64,000 bases of DNA, taken from assembly GCF_009176305.1 (NCBI RefSeq), contig NZ_BLAJ01000002.1, positions 620,001 to 684,000 on the forward strand. Reading direction: 5' to 3'. The notes beneath the pieces were generated by a model. The model had not been told where the DNA came from. It searched no databases and was given only the letters and a program-made list of their open reading frames with translations. This document shows positions 19,697 through 32,398 of the stretch, one piece after another (the stretch's first letter is position 1; each line of letters begins with the position of its first letter). The stretch is from Martinezella dioscoreae. GTDB lineage: Bacteria; Pseudomonadota; Alphaproteobacteria; Rhizobiales; Rhizobiaceae. The position numbers and the translations under genes are program-made.

Positions 19697-20869
19697 ATGA
19701 AACGGTTTGTCTTGGCCGCCATTGCGGCCGTTGCTCTTGGCGGTGCTGCCTATGCCGATACTATCAAGGTCGGCGTCATCGGTCCGTTTTCGGGTCCGTT
19801 CGCGCTGCAGGGCAAGAATTTCAAGGCTGGCATCGATGCCTATATGGCCGTCAATGGCAAGAAGGTCGGCAATGATGAGGTGGAGGTGATCTACCGCGAC
19901 TTGCCTGCGGCCGATCCCGCCCAATCGAAGTCGCTCGCCCAGGAGCTCGTCGTCAAGGAGAAGGTCCAGTATCTCGCCGGCTTCTACTTTACCCCGGATG
20001 CGATGGCCGTGACGCCGATCCTCAAACAGGCCAATGTGCCGATGGTGATCTTCAACGCTGCCACTTCGGCCATCGTCACCAAGAGCCCGCTCGTCGTACG
20101 CACGTCCTTTACCACCTGGCAGACCTCAACGCCGATCGCCAAGGTTGCCTATGATGCCGGCGTGAAGAAGGTCATCTCCGTCGTCAGCGACTACGGTCCG
20201 GGCGTCGATGCCGAAAACGCGTTCAAGGCCGGCTTCGAAAAGCAGGGTGGCGAAGTGGTGCAGGCGATCCGCATGCCGCTCTCGACCAATGACTTCAGCC
20301 CGATCATGCAGCGCATCAAGGATTCCGGCGCGCAGGGCGTCTTCGCCTTCCTGCCCTCCGGGCCGACGACGCTCGGCTTCGTCAAGGCCTATAATGAGAA
20401 TGGCCTAAAGTCTGCCGGCATCAAGCTCTTTGCGCCCGGCGACCTCACGCAGGAATCCGATCTGCCGGCGCTTGGTGATGCCGCGCTCGGCATGCAGACG
20501 ACCTTCCATTATGCGATTTCGCATGACTCGCCCGAAAACAAGGCTTTTGTCGCAGCCGCCGACAAGGCAATCGGCAATCCGGCCGAGCTGACCTTCCCGG
20601 CCGTGGGTGCCTTCGACGGGATGCATGTCATCTACAAGATGATCGAGGCGACCGGTGGCAAGCAGGATGCGCAGAAGGCGGTCGATGCCGTGAAGGGCCT
20701 GTCCTGGGTCAGCCCGCGCGGTCCCGTCACCATCGATCCCGAAAGCCGGCATATCACGCAGAACATCTATCTGCGCGAGGTCGCCAGGGGCGATGACGGC
20801 AAATACTACAACAGGGAAATTCAGACCTTCGAGAAGCAGGGCGATCCCGGCCTTGCCGCTGCGAAGTAA
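19697..20869 (+). CDS. ABC importer substrate-binding protein, branched-chain amino acid type
   Basis: A 390-residue periplasmic protein. A classical Sec signal (KRFVLAAIAAVALGGAAYA) is followed by mature DTIKVGVIGPFSGPFALQGKNFKAG, the start of the type I periplasmic-binding fold of LivK relatives. The ATG at 19697 has GGGAGGA seven bases before it. Binding proteins of this subfamily take amino acids, amides, urea or aromatic acids. The position directly after the pca operon suggests an aromatic or lignin-derived acid, but the following hydantoinase-like gene makes a cyclic amide an alternative. Confidence 0.85.
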   Translation: MKRFVLAAIAAVALGGAAYADTIKVGVIGPFSGPFALQGKNFKAGIDAYMAVNGKKVGNDEVEVIYRDLPAADPAQSKSLAQELVVKEKVQYLAGFYFTPDAMAVTPILKQANVPMVIFNAATSAIVTKSPLVVRTSFTTWQTSTPIAKVAYDAGVKKVISVVSDYGPGVDAENAFKAGFEKQGGEVVQAIRMPLSTNDFSPIMQRIKDSGAQGVFAFLPSGPTTLGFVKAYNENGLKSAGIKLFAPGDLTQESDLPALGDAALGMQTTFHYAISHDSPENKAFVAAADKAIGNPAELTFPAVGAFDGMHVIYKMIEATGGKQDAQKAVDAVKGLSWVSPRGPVTIDPESRHITQNIYLREVARGDDGKYYNREIQTFEKQGDPGLAAAK

Positions 20870-20884
20870 GCGCTCCAGTACCTG

Positions 20885-20916
20885 ATCCCCTGATCGGAAG
20901 ATTCCGTTCAGGGGAT
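20885..20916 (+). other. Intercistronic hairpin overlapping the permease start
   Basis: Arms ATCCCCTGA (20885-20893) and TCAGGGGAT (20908-20916) pair perfectly, and an inner CGGAA/TTCCG pairs after one mismatch, leaving a loop of two bases or a few more. The 3' arm contains the AGGGG ribosome site and the first bases of the ATG at 20915, so the fold could hide the permease translation start. The absence of a T-tract argues against a terminator. Confidence 0.6.
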
Positions 20917-21820
20917 GACGGCGGTGGCGCAACAACAAACCGGACCAGCGATATCAATGCAAACCGTGCTCAGCATAGCAGTCGATGCCTTCGCTTACGG
21001 CATGGTGCTGTTCGTCATCTCCATCGGCCTTTCCGTCACCATGGGGCTGATGCGCGTCGTCAATCTTGCCCACGGCGCCTTTGCCATGATCGGCGGCTAT
21101 ATCGCTTCCTATGCGGCGCGCGATCTAGGGCTTGGTTATGGCGCCGCCGTATTGCTGGCGGTCGTCGGCACCGTCATCATCTCCATTCCGATCGAACGGC
21201 TGCTCTATCGGCGCATCTATGGCGCGCCTGAATTGACGCAGGTGCTGATGACGATCGGCATCACCTTCTGCATCATCGGCATCGCCAATTATGTCTTCGG
21301 CCCCACCCTGAAGACGATACCGCTGCCTAGCAGCCTCCAAGGTTCGGTCGATCTCGGCTTCCGTACCATCGGCACCCATCGTATCTTCGCGATCACCTGC
21401 GGCCTCATCGTCGCCCTAGCCTTGTGGTACACGATCGAGAAGACCTCCTTCGGCGTGAAGCTGCGTGCCTCCGTCGATAATGCCGCGATGGCGGCTGCTC
21501 TCGGCGTCAGGACGGAAATCGTCTATGCGGTCAGCTTCGCCATTGCCGTCGGGCTTGCCGCCTTCGGTGGTGTCGTGGGTGCCGAGCTCCTGCCGGTCGA
21601 GCCCTATTATGCCCTGCGCTACATGGTGACCTTTCTCGTCGTCGTTTCAGTCGGCGGCGCGGGCTCGATTTCCGGCGCGCTGCTTGCCTGTCTCATCCTT
21701 GGCTGCATCGATACGACCGGCCGCTACCTCATGCCGGAATATGGGGAATTCTTCTTCTATCTGGCCGTCATTGCCATTGTCTGCGTCTTCCCGCGCGGCT
21801 TTGCCGGGAGAATGAAGTAA
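20915..21820 (+). CDS. ABC importer permease, LivH type
   Basis: A 301-residue inner-membrane protein with about eight helices. The LivH landmark GLSVTMGLMRVVNLAHGAFAMIGGY, split at about residues 37-61, and the cytoplasmic coupling region GVKLRASVDNAAMAAALGV near residue 185 are clear. It pairs with the LivM-type permease one base downstream. The ATG at 20915 directly abuts AGGGG; the GTG at 20924 has better spacing and could be the true start. Confidence 0.88.
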   Translation: MTAVAQQQTGPAISMQTVLSIAVDAFAYGMVLFVISIGLSVTMGLMRVVNLAHGAFAMIGGYIASYAARDLGLGYGAAVLLAVVGTVIISIPIERLLYRRIYGAPELTQVLMTIGITFCIIGIANYVFGPTLKTIPLPSSLQGSVDLGFRTIGTHRIFAITCGLIVALALWYTIEKTSFGVKLRASVDNAAMAAALGVRTEIVYAVSFAIAVGLAAFGGVVGAELLPVEPYYALRYMVTFLVVVSVGGAGSISGALLACLILGCIDTTGRYLMPEYGEFFFYLAVIAIVCVFPRGFAGRMK

Positions 21821-21821
21821 C

Positions 21822-22826
21822 ATGGCTTTGACGTTTGAAAGAGAGGCCGCTCCGCTCGTGACCAGACATCGCACACTTGGACAGGATTTCATCGCGGTGG
21901 CGGTCATCGCCCTGCTGGCTGCCGCCGGCTACCTGCTGTTTCCAGACAACCTTGCCCTCCTGACGCGCCTGATCGCGATCGCGCTTCTCGTTCTCTCGCT
22001 CGATCTCGTCACCGGCTATTGCGGCGTGGCGACTCTCGGCCATGCGGCGTTGTTCGGCGCGGGTGCCTATGCAGCCGGCATTGCGTCAGCCCATTACGGC
22101 ATCAACGATCCCTTGCTGATGACGCTTGCCGGCATCGCCGGCGGCGCGGCTGCCGGGTTGATTTGCTCCATTGTCATTTTGAGAGCTCATGGCCTGCCGC
22201 AGCTCGTGCTCTCGATTGCGCTGATCTATCTCTTCCACGAATTCGCCAACAAGGCGTCGAGCTGGACAGGCGGCAGCGACGGCCTGTCGGGTATTTCAGC
22301 TGATCCGCTGTTCGGTGTTTTCGAATTCGATCTCTATGGGCATACGGCCTACTTCTATGGCGTGGCACTGCTGCTGATCGTGCTCGTGCTTTTGCGCTTT
22401 CTCGTGCGTTCGCCCTTCGGCATGCTCTGCCGCGGCATCCGGCAGGATCCCTTGCGCATCCGCGCCATGGGTGCCTCGCCGAAAGTAGCTCTCATCAAGA
22501 TGTATGTCATTTCCGGTGCTGTTGCCGGCATCGGCGGTGCGCTGAATGCGATCTCTACGCAGGTCGTCGGTCTCGACAGTCTCTCCTTCACACAATCGGC
22601 CGAGGCTCTGGTCATGCTCGTGCTCGGCGGCACCGGATCGCTGTTTGGTGCGCTCGTCGGCACGCTGATCTTCATGCTCTTCGAGGATTATGTCTCCGCC
22701 GCCAACCCTTTCCATTGGCTGACGATCGTCGGCGCGCTTCTCATTCTCGTCGTTCTCTTCGCGCCCAAGGGTATTTACGGCACGGCGGCTGCCTATGTGG
22801 CCCGTCGTAGGGAGGTGCGGGCATGA
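21822..22826 (+). CDS. ABC importer permease, LivM type
   Basis: A 334-residue inner-membrane protein with about nine helices. LivM landmarks are LVTGYCGVATLGHAALFGAGAYA in the first half, and SPFGMLCRGIRQDPLRIRAMGAS as the coupling region. The C-terminus ends in a short basic tail. It overlaps the ATP-binding gene by four bases (ATGA). Together with the LivH-type protein it forms the channel. Confidence 0.88.
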   Translation: MALTFEREAAPLVTRHRTLGQDFIAVAVIALLAAAGYLLFPDNLALLTRLIAIALLVLSLDLVTGYCGVATLGHAALFGAGAYAAGIASAHYGINDPLLMTLAGIAGGAAAGLICSIVILRAHGLPQLVLSIALIYLFHEFANKASSWTGGSDGLSGISADPLFGVFEFDLYGHTAYFYGVALLLIVLVLLRFLVRSPFGMLCRGIRQDPLRIRAMGASPKVALIKMYVISGAVAGIGGALNAISTQVVGLDSLSFTQSAEALVMLVLGGTGSLFGALVGTLIFMLFEDYVSAANPFHWLTIVGALLILVVLFAPKGIYGTAAAYVARRREVRA

Positions 22827-23587
22827 GCGCGATTTTCGAAGTCAGCAATCTGAAGAAGGCGTTCGGCGGGCTGACGGTGACGAACAATGTCAGCCTATCC
22901 ATGGCGCCGGGCGACCGCGTCGCTCTCATTGGCCCGAACGGCGCCGGCAAGACCAGCTTCGTCAATCTCGTGACAGGCAATCTGCAGGCGGATTCCGGTG
23001 AAGTCCGCATTGCCGGTCAGAACGTCAACAAGGTCGATGCCATCGGCCGGGTGAGGCGCGGGCTGGTGCGCTCGTTCCAGGTGACGCGGCTGTTTCAGGA
23101 TATGACGCCAGCCGAGCATGTCGGCATGGCGGTGCTGCAACGGACCGGCCGTTCCGGTCGCATGTTCGGCAATTTCCTTGCCATGCGCGATGTCATGGCC
23201 GAGACGGCGGAACTGCTCGGCACGCTCGGCCTCACAGCTCTTGCGCATCGCAAGGTCAGCGAGATCGCCTATGGCCAGCAGCGGCTATTGGAAATTGCCG
23301 TTGCCATGGCGCTGAAGCCGAAAGTGCTTCTGCTCGACGAACCCGCTGCCGGCGTGCCGCAGAGCGATACCGGCCGCATTGAGCAGGCGCTGGCCGATCT
23401 GCCCGCCGATCTCGCCGTGCTCATGATCGAACATGACATGGACCTCGTTTTCCGTTTTGCCAAGCGCGTCGTAGTGCTCGCGGCTGGCACGATCATATTC
23501 GACGGGTCACCGAAAGACGTGACGCAGGATGCGCGGGTGCGCGAAGCCTATCTGGGGAGCTACGCCAATGCCGGCCACGCCGCTTGA
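22823..23587 (+). CDS. ABC importer ATP-binding protein, LivG type
   Basis: A 254-residue ATPase. Walker A is GPNGAGKT near residue 35 and Walker B is LLLDEPAAG. The signature is the variant AYGQQRLLEIA, as in other LivG proteins, and the switch histidine sits in IEHDMDLVF. The C-terminal extension FDGSPKDV...VREAYLG is typical of the LivG/LivF family. The loop after Walker B reads GVPQSD instead of the usual GLNPxE, a small departure. It overlaps the next gene by 20 bases. Confidence 0.88.
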   Translation: MSAIFEVSNLKKAFGGLTVTNNVSLSMAPGDRVALIGPNGAGKTSFVNLVTGNLQADSGEVRIAGQNVNKVDAIGRVRRGLVRSFQVTRLFQDMTPAEHVGMAVLQRTGRSGRMFGNFLAMRDVMAETAELLGTLGLTALAHRKVSEIAYGQQRLLEIAVAMALKPKVLLLDEPAAGVPQSDTGRIEQALADLPADLAVLMIEHDMDLVFRFAKRVVVLAAGTIIFDGSPKDVTQDARVREAYLGSYANAGHAA

Positions 23588-24284
23588 AGTCGAAAATCTG
23601 TCGGCCGGTTATGGTCCGACACGGGTGCTGGAGGGCGTCTCCTTTTCCGTGCCGGCAGGCGGACGGCTCGCCGTGCTCGGCCGCAATGGCATGGGCAAGA
23701 GCACGCTGCTGGCCACGCTCGCCGGGCAGACCCGGCGCTATGATGGCCGCATCCGGCTCGGCTCGGCCGATATCGCCGGCTTACCGAGCGCACGCCGCGC
23801 TCATCAGGGCCTCGGCTATGTGCCGCAGACGCGTGACGTCTTTCCGACGCTGACGGTGGAGGAAAATCTGTCCGTCGGGCTGAAGGGGCGGCCGAAGGCC
23901 GCCCTGCAGGAAGCCTATGACATGTTTCCACGCCTGCAGGAGCGTCGCAGAAACCTCGGCGGCCAGCTTTCCGGTGGCGAACAGCAGATGCTGTCGACGG
24001 CCCGCACCATCCTCGGCCGGCCCTCAGTCCTGCTTCTGGACGAGCCGCTGGAGGGGCTTGCCCCCGTCATCTGCGAGGAACTGATGGCGGCCTTCGCCAA
24101 GCTTGCCAAGGCGGGCGACATGACGATCCTGCTGGTCGAGCAGCGCATCCAGAGCGCATTGGATTTTGCCAGCGCTGTCATTATTCTGGAGCGCGGCCGG
24201 CTGGCCTGGAAGGGTACACCCGAGGCGCTGGCCGCGGATCATCACGCGGTTGAACGCCTGCTCGGCGTTGGTGGCCTGCACTAG
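23568..24284 (+). CDS. ABC importer ATP-binding protein, LivF type
   Basis: A 238-residue ATPase. Walker A is GRNGMGKS, the signature LSGGEQQM and Walker B LLLDEPLEGLAP, with glutamine loop GYVPQTRDVFPTLTVEENL. The ATG at 23568 starts the conserved LEVENLSAGYG; earlier in-frame codons lie inside the LivG-type gene. This is the last gene of the importer operon. No terminator-like hairpin with a T-tract is visible in the 238 bases that follow. Confidence 0.88.
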   Translation: MPATPLEVENLSAGYGPTRVLEGVSFSVPAGGRLAVLGRNGMGKSTLLATLAGQTRRYDGRIRLGSADIAGLPSARRAHQGLGYVPQTRDVFPTLTVEENLSVGLKGRPKAALQEAYDMFPRLQERRRNLGGQLSGGEQQMLSTARTILGRPSVLLLDEPLEGLAPVICEELMAAFAKLAKAGDMTILLVEQRIQSALDFASAVIILERGRLAWKGTPEALAADHHAVERLLGVGGLH

Positions 24285-24450
24285 CACCTTTTACAACGGC
24301 CTCGCGCCCTTGCATTTCATGACGGTTCATCGCTCCGGGAACGGTTGCGCCGCCAGCCTATCTGGTCTGGCTGATCGCGACTTTGCCCTCGCTTGCCTCT
24401 TGGCCGACTCGACATACTGGTGGTGAAACGCGCCGCTATCGGCGATTCAT

Positions 24451-24486
24451 GTTGACGACAAAACGTTGACGATTTATCGATATATT
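24451..24486 (+). promoter_or_regulatory. Possible promoter and direct repeat before the hydantoinase-like gene
   Basis: The octamer GTTGACGA occurs twice (24451-24458 and 24465-24472), 14 bases apart. Each contains a TTGACG that could be a -35 element, and the AT-rich TATCGATATATT follows at 24475-24486. This is the only promoter-like stretch between the importer operon and the hydantoinase-like gene. The -10 match is weak. Confidence 0.3.
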
Positions 24487-24522
24487 ATCATCGTTGTTGG
24501 CGTCGTTCTGCTGGAGGCGGGT

Positions 24523-28149
<3,627 letters not shown>

Positions 28150-28232
28150 CAATGTGATGCCGGGTCGAGCGGCCTTGATCGCCCGGCTCGTCGAATCTGC
28201 CGGGCCTTAATCCGGTTCGAAGGAGTTTTCAG

Positions 28233-28760
28233 GTGACGTCCGAGGAAAAGAGCAAACGACGCGAGTTGATCGTATCATCGGCCCATCTTGCCGGCGGCAG
28301 CTCGCCGGCCTTGTCGGAGCTGGAATACGGGTCGATCCTCTTTTCCCATGCCTTCAATCGGTGGCTGGTCCGTTGCATGGCGGCGGCGGGCGTGCCTGGC
28401 CTTTCGCCGATCGAGATCCTGATCATTCATTCGGTGCGACACCGAGATAGACCGAAAACGCTCGCCGATCTCTGTCTCGTGCTCGACATCGAGGATACGC
28501 ATGTTACCAATTATGCCATCAAGAAGCTCGAGGCGGCAGGCCTCGTCAAGAGCGGCAAGGCCGGCAAGGAAAAGACCATCCGGGTGACGGATAAGGGCTT
28601 GGACGCGCTGAAGCGCTATACCGAAATTCGCGAGCGGCTATTGGTTGAGGCAACGAAAGTATCGGGTCTCTCGCAAGACGATCTCTCCGATATCGCTTCG
28701 CATCTAAGGGCATTGTCCGGCTATTACGAACAGGCGGCGCGGTCGGCCGCCACGCTCTAG
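28233..28760 (+). CDS. MarR-type winged-helix regulator
   Basis: A 175-residue protein with a winged helix-turn-helix at about residues 60-130. The recognition region is LADLCLVLDIEDTHVTNYAIKKLEAAGLV, and the wing is KAGKEKTIRVTDKG. The acidic helical N-terminus and C-terminal helices fit a dimerising MarR protein. The GTG start has a GAAGGAG ribosome site. It follows the hydantoinase-like gene by 83 bases on the same strand and probably controls it or the importer; no ligand is predictable. Confidence 0.78.
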   Translation: MTSEEKSKRRELIVSSAHLAGGSSPALSELEYGSILFSHAFNRWLVRCMAAAGVPGLSPIEILIIHSVRHRDRPKTLADLCLVLDIEDTHVTNYAIKKLEAAGLVKSGKAGKEKTIRVTDKGLDALKRYTEIRERLLVEATKVSGLSQDDLSDIASHLRALSGYYEQAARSAATL

Positions 28761-29062
28761 GATAGACGCGCGCAAGTCTCGGCCAAATCTTCTCAGTCTC
28801 TCGCACAGGTTCGCATCTCGTTGTGGTCTAATATAGATTAGCCCATCGGGACCACACGCAAATTCCCCCTCTTATCTATTCTGCCATTTCATACCTATAT
28901 TAGGCCTGTGCGATCCGTTGGCGACAATCCGCCCAACGATCTGTGTCGGCTGACCGATGAGATCCAGTTTTTACCACTGCACGACTTTTAGAAATTGCTG
29001 GCTTCGCACGATAGCAAAAGTGTGCTTTTTTTGACCGAAAGGGGAATGGTGTAAAAACTTCC
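28761..29062. other. AT-rich intergenic region with nested dyads
   Basis: This 302-base gap holds no convincing gene. Three dyads are visible: TGTGGTC (28822-28828) with GACCACA (28850-28856); inside it the exact CTAAT-ATAG-ATTAG at 28828-28841; and CGTTGG (28916-28921) with CCAACG (28933-28938). A run of seven T follows GTGTGC near 29024, and TTGACC at 29031-29036 could be a -35 element for the MBL gene. The dyads may be operators or transcript ends; none is a classic terminator. Confidence 0.4.
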
Positions 29063-29893
29063 ATGAACAACGATAGTTTTGAGCTGAAATTTTGGGGCGT
29101 GCGGGGGAGCATCCCTGTATCGGGACCGGAATTTGAGCGGTACGGCGGTAACACGTCGTGCATTGAGTTACGGCATGACGGCAGGCATATCTTGTTCGAC
29201 GCAGGGACCGGTTTGCGCGAAGCGGCGGCATCCCTTGCCAAGGAGGAGGTCCGCAACATCGATCTCTTCTTCACCCATTCGCACTATGACCACATCATCG
29301 GCCTGCCTTTCTTCAACGCGATATACGATCCGCGCGTTAGCGTCGATCTCTGGTCGGGCCATCTGGCCGGCAAAACGACGACGCGGCAGCTGATCGGCCA
29401 ATTCATGCGGCCGCCATGGTTCCCCGTCGAACCCGACATCTGTCGGGCGACGATGAATTTCCGCGATTTTGCCGCCGGCGACACGTTGAAGCCGCATCCC
29501 GGCATCGTCATTCATACGACGAGGCTGAACCATCCCGGCGGCTGTATCGGCTATCGCATCGAGTGGTCGGGGCGAGTGATCGCCATGGTCTATGATACCG
29601 AGCATGTGGCGGGCCGTCTCGACGAGGCGGCGCTTGAGCTGATGGCGGATGCCGACCTTGCCATCTACGATGCGACCTATCTCGAAACGGAGATGCAGAA
29701 ATATCTCGGTTTTGGCCATTCTACATGGCAGGAGGGCATCAAGCTCGCGAAGAAGGCCGGTGCCAAGCGGCTTGCCATGTTCCATCATGCGCCCGGCCGG
29801 ACGGACCGGGAACTAGATGACATGCAACGCGATGCGCAGAAGAGCTTCCCCGAAGCGTTCTTCGCCTTTGACGGGCAATCGCTGCAGCTCTGA
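29063..29893 (+). CDS. MBL-fold metallo-hydrolase
   Basis: A 276-residue hydrolase of the metallo-beta-lactamase fold. The N-terminal FWGVRGSIPVSG...YGGNTSC is typical of COG1235-type phosphodiesterases, and the zinc motif H-S-H-Y-D-H lies at residues 72-77. Further ligands are in RLNHPGG, VYDTEH and the terminal MFHHAPGRTD. Members cleave phosphodiester bonds, including cyclic phosphates. A cyclic-nucleotide substrate would fit the cyclase genes 3-9 kb downstream, but the sequence does not decide it. Confidence 0.78.
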   Translation: MNNDSFELKFWGVRGSIPVSGPEFERYGGNTSCIELRHDGRHILFDAGTGLREAAASLAKEEVRNIDLFFTHSHYDHIIGLPFFNAIYDPRVSVDLWSGHLAGKTTTRQLIGQFMRPPWFPVEPDICRATMNFRDFAAGDTLKPHPGIVIHTTRLNHPGGCIGYRIEWSGRVIAMVYDTEHVAGRLDEAALELMADADLAIYDATYLETEMQKYLGFGHSTWQEGIKLAKKAGAKRLAMFHHAPGRTDRELDDMQRDAQKSFPEAFFAFDGQSLQL

Positions 29894-29973
29894 GACACCG
29901 TTTGGCTAGAAGTGTCCGTTATTACACGGGGTAACAACCCTTTGACTGAAACGGCTTTCGGGAGGTTGAAGAG

Positions 29974-30414
29974 ATGGCCGTCAAGCGAATGGACAATGTC
30001 GGAATCGTCGTCGAAGATCTGGCAGGGGCGATTGATTTTTTTCGCGAACTCGGCCTCGAGCTCGAAGGGCAGGCGACGATTGAGGGAGAGTGGGCCGGGC
30101 GTATCACCGGCCTAGGCGATCAGCGCGTCGAAATTGCCATGATGCGCACGCCGGACGGCCACAGCCGGCTGGAGCTCTCCCGTTTCCTTGCGCCGGCCGT
30201 CGTCGCGGATCATCGCAACGCCCCGGTTAACGCTTTGGGTTATCTCCGCGTCATGTTTGCCGTGGACGACATCGACGACACCCTTGAAAGGCTTCGTGCG
30301 CGTGGCGCGCAGCTCGTCGGCGAAGTCGTCCAGTATGGCGACGCGTATCGCCTCTGCTATATCCGCGGACCTGAAGGACTTCTCATCGGGCTCGCCCAGG
30401 AACTCGGCGCGTAG
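29974..30414 (+). CDS. VOC-family (glyoxalase/dioxygenase fold) protein
   Basis: A 146-residue protein with two beta-alpha-beta-beta-beta units of the vicinal oxygen chelate fold. The start KRMDNVGIVVEDLAGAIDFFRELGLEL and the second half LRVMFAVDDIDDTLERLRARGAQLVGE are typical. Members include lactoylglutathione lyases, extradiol dioxygenases and fosfomycin resistance enzymes; the residues visible do not select one. The ATG has a GGGAGG ribosome site. It follows the MBL-fold gene by 80 bases on the same strand and ends eight bases from the convergent deacetylase. Confidence 0.75.
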   Translation: MAVKRMDNVGIVVEDLAGAIDFFRELGLELEGQATIEGEWAGRITGLGDQRVEIAMMRTPDGHSRLELSRFLAPAVVADHRNAPVNALGYLRVMFAVDDIDDTLERLRARGAQLVGEVVQYGDAYRLCYIRGPEGLLIGLAQELGA

Positions 30415-30422
30415 CTGAACGA

Positions 30423-31169
30423 CTAATGTACGAAGTCACCGACCGGCCGCCATTCGATGGCGGCATGGTCGGCCGTCTCCTCAAACAGCGCCTCCACGAA
30501 ATTCCAGGCGAGATCGTCATGGGCGAGATGGTGCGTCATCACCCCGATCGGTTCGTCGTGGCCGTCGAAACGGATCCGGAGCTCTTCCACGAGACGTCCG
30601 ATTACTTCGGCATGCGGTAAACCACCACGTACGCCGTGCCATCTCATGATGTCGATATGGGTGTTGATCAAGCCGATGGGGGCCTGTTTTGCCAGTCCGA
30701 AAACGGAGACGGCGCGATAGCCGAAGGGGGCGAGATGTGGCAACAGCGCATCATCGATCCGGTTCCACGGCGGGACCAACAGCGGCACGAACTGTTGTGG
30801 GTAAAGGGTCTTCAGCTTATCGAAGCCGCGGTGCAGCTCGTCGAGCACGATCGACTGCGGCCGATGCAGACCGAGCTCCTGCTTCTTGGTTTCGTCAGGG
30901 GCATAGTTTTGATGCGTCCAGCCGTGCACTGTGGCGGTGATGTGGCTTTCCCGCGTCAGACGTTCGGCCAGTGCCTCGCCCGTCGGTCCCGGAATGATCG
31001 CCAGAGCCATCGGCACGTCGAAACGATTGGCAAGCGACAGAAGCCGGTCGAGGGCAGGGGTCGGCTCGATGGCGTCGTCGTCGCGGAACCAGAATTTTAC
31101 CTTCCGTCCCGCCTCGCTCCATCGCCGCAGTTCGTCACGCACGGGCTGCCAATCGGCTCTATCGCTCAT
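30423..31169 (-). CDS. Polysaccharide deacetylase-family protein
   Basis: A 248-residue protein of the NodB-like fold. The catalytic aspartates are in FWFRDDD at residues 28-32, and the metal histidines in HGWTHQNY (His82 and His86). PPWNR is the third conserved motif. No signal peptide is seen, so it would act in the cytoplasm. The start overlaps the stop of the glycosyltransferase gene by 11 bases, so the pair is co-translated. Likely it deacetylates a sugar transferred by its partner; the substrate is unknown. Confidence 0.75.
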   Translation of the reverse strand: MSDRADWQPVRDELRRWSEAGRKVKFWFRDDDAIEPTPALDRLLSLANRFDVPMALAIIPGPTGEALAERLTRESHITATVHGWTHQNYAPDETKKQELGLHRPQSIVLDELHRGFDKLKTLYPQQFVPLLVPPWNRIDDALLPHLAPFGYRAVSVFGLAKQAPIGLINTHIDIMRWHGVRGGLPHAEVIGRLVEELRIRFDGHDEPIGVMTHHLAHDDLAWNFVEALFEETADHAAIEWRPVGDFVH

Positions 31170-32256
31170 AATAGGTGTCTCCCAAATGGTTTCGAAGAAT
31201 GGTTTCCAACCGCCGCGCTGCGGCGGTCAGCGAGCGCTCCTGATGCACGAAGTCATAGGCTGCGTCTGCCATGGTCTGCCGCAGGTTCTGATCGTTCAAA
31301 AGTCGAGCGATGGCACTGGCATAGGCCTCGATATCGCCCTCTGGTGTTAGAAGTCCGGTCTTGTCTGCCATCACCACCTCCGGCACGCCGGCCGTTGCCT
31401 GCGCGACGACGGGCAGGCCCGCCGCCTGCGCCTCCAGATAGGCGAGGCCATAGGCTTCGTTGCAGCCGGGCCAGACATAAAGGCCGGCGGCCGCCAGTTC
31501 TTGCGCGATCTCTGGGGTGGAACGCTCTCCGCGCCAGATGATGCGGCTTTCGCCGAATGTGGAAAACAACGACCTTGCCTCGGCCCGCATCGGCCCGTCG
31601 CCAATGATGGTCAGGATCCAATCCTGATCGCGGATAAGATCGAGCGCACCCGCCAGCATGGCGTAGCTGTCAAACTTGTCGCCCTTCCGTAGCATTGCCA
31701 CTGTAATCAGCCGTCGCGGATCGGAGGAGGAGCGGGCGAAGGGTGCGGTATCGATGAAGGGCAGGAAGCGCTCGTAGCGGGCATCGGGGATCGCATCGAG
31801 CAAACCAAGCCGGTCCCGCTCGGTAAAGCACAGATTGACGGCGGCAAGCCTTACCGCATCGGCGATAAGGCGCTGGTTCTCGCTCCAGCCGGTCTCGTCA
31901 TGACGGCGGGAGTAGGAGGCCTCGGCCGTAACATAGGGAATGCCCAGCGTGCTGGCGATGGGTGGACCGATGAGATCGGGTGTCTTGTAATAGGGATGAT
32001 AGGTGAACCACAGATCGGGTGCCGCCTTGTCCCGCCATTGCTCCCGCAGTCGGCCCATCTCGCTCTCCGCCTGTCTGGCGATCTCCGCGCGTGGGCCGGC
32101 TTCCGGGGTAGGCGTGAAGCTGCGCAATTCGGAAGCGACTTCGACCTCATGCCCGGCCATCTTCAATACTGCGATGATCTGGCGCGCCATCAGCCGGTCG
32201 CCGGACGGGACCGGATGGGCAGGCGACTTCAAGGGAGCATAAAAGGCAATCTTCAT
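31159..32256 (-). CDS. Glycosyltransferase family 4
   Basis: A 365-residue GT-B enzyme. The N-terminal half has APLKSPAHPVPSGDRLMARQI, and the C-terminal half the donor-binding E-x7-E motif in CNEAYGLAYLEAQAAGLPVV, followed by GVPEVV. The mid-region RLITVAMLRKGDKFDSYAML is the usual start of the second Rossmann domain. Retaining GT4 enzymes add sugars to lipid or oligosaccharide acceptors at the inner membrane face. It forms an operon with the deacetylase and diverges from the CyaC-like gene. Confidence 0.82.
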   Translation of the reverse strand: MKIAFYAPLKSPAHPVPSGDRLMARQIIAVLKMAGHEVEVASELRSFTPTPEAGPRAEIARQAESEMGRLREQWRDKAAPDLWFTYHPYYKTPDLIGPPIASTLGIPYVTAEASYSRRHDETGWSENQRLIADAVRLAAVNLCFTERDRLGLLDAIPDARYERFLPFIDTAPFARSSSDPRRLITVAMLRKGDKFDSYAMLAGALDLIRDQDWILTIIGDGPMRAEARSLFSTFGESRIIWRGERSTPEIAQELAAAGLYVWPGCNEAYGLAYLEAQAAGLPVVAQATAGVPEVVMADKTGLLTPEGDIEAYASAIARLLNDQNLRQTMADAAYDFVHQERSLTAAARRLETILRNHLGDTYYER

Positions 32257-32398
32257 GATGTCGTCGCACCGTTGACGATTAAGTGATGGCAGGAACCCGA
32301 ATCGTGAGAGGATTGCCCGAATTCCGACCGGTTGCGTGACAATAAGGTCCCTGCTTCAAAAAGCCGCATCCTCGACAGTATGCGGTGTTGCGGCTACT

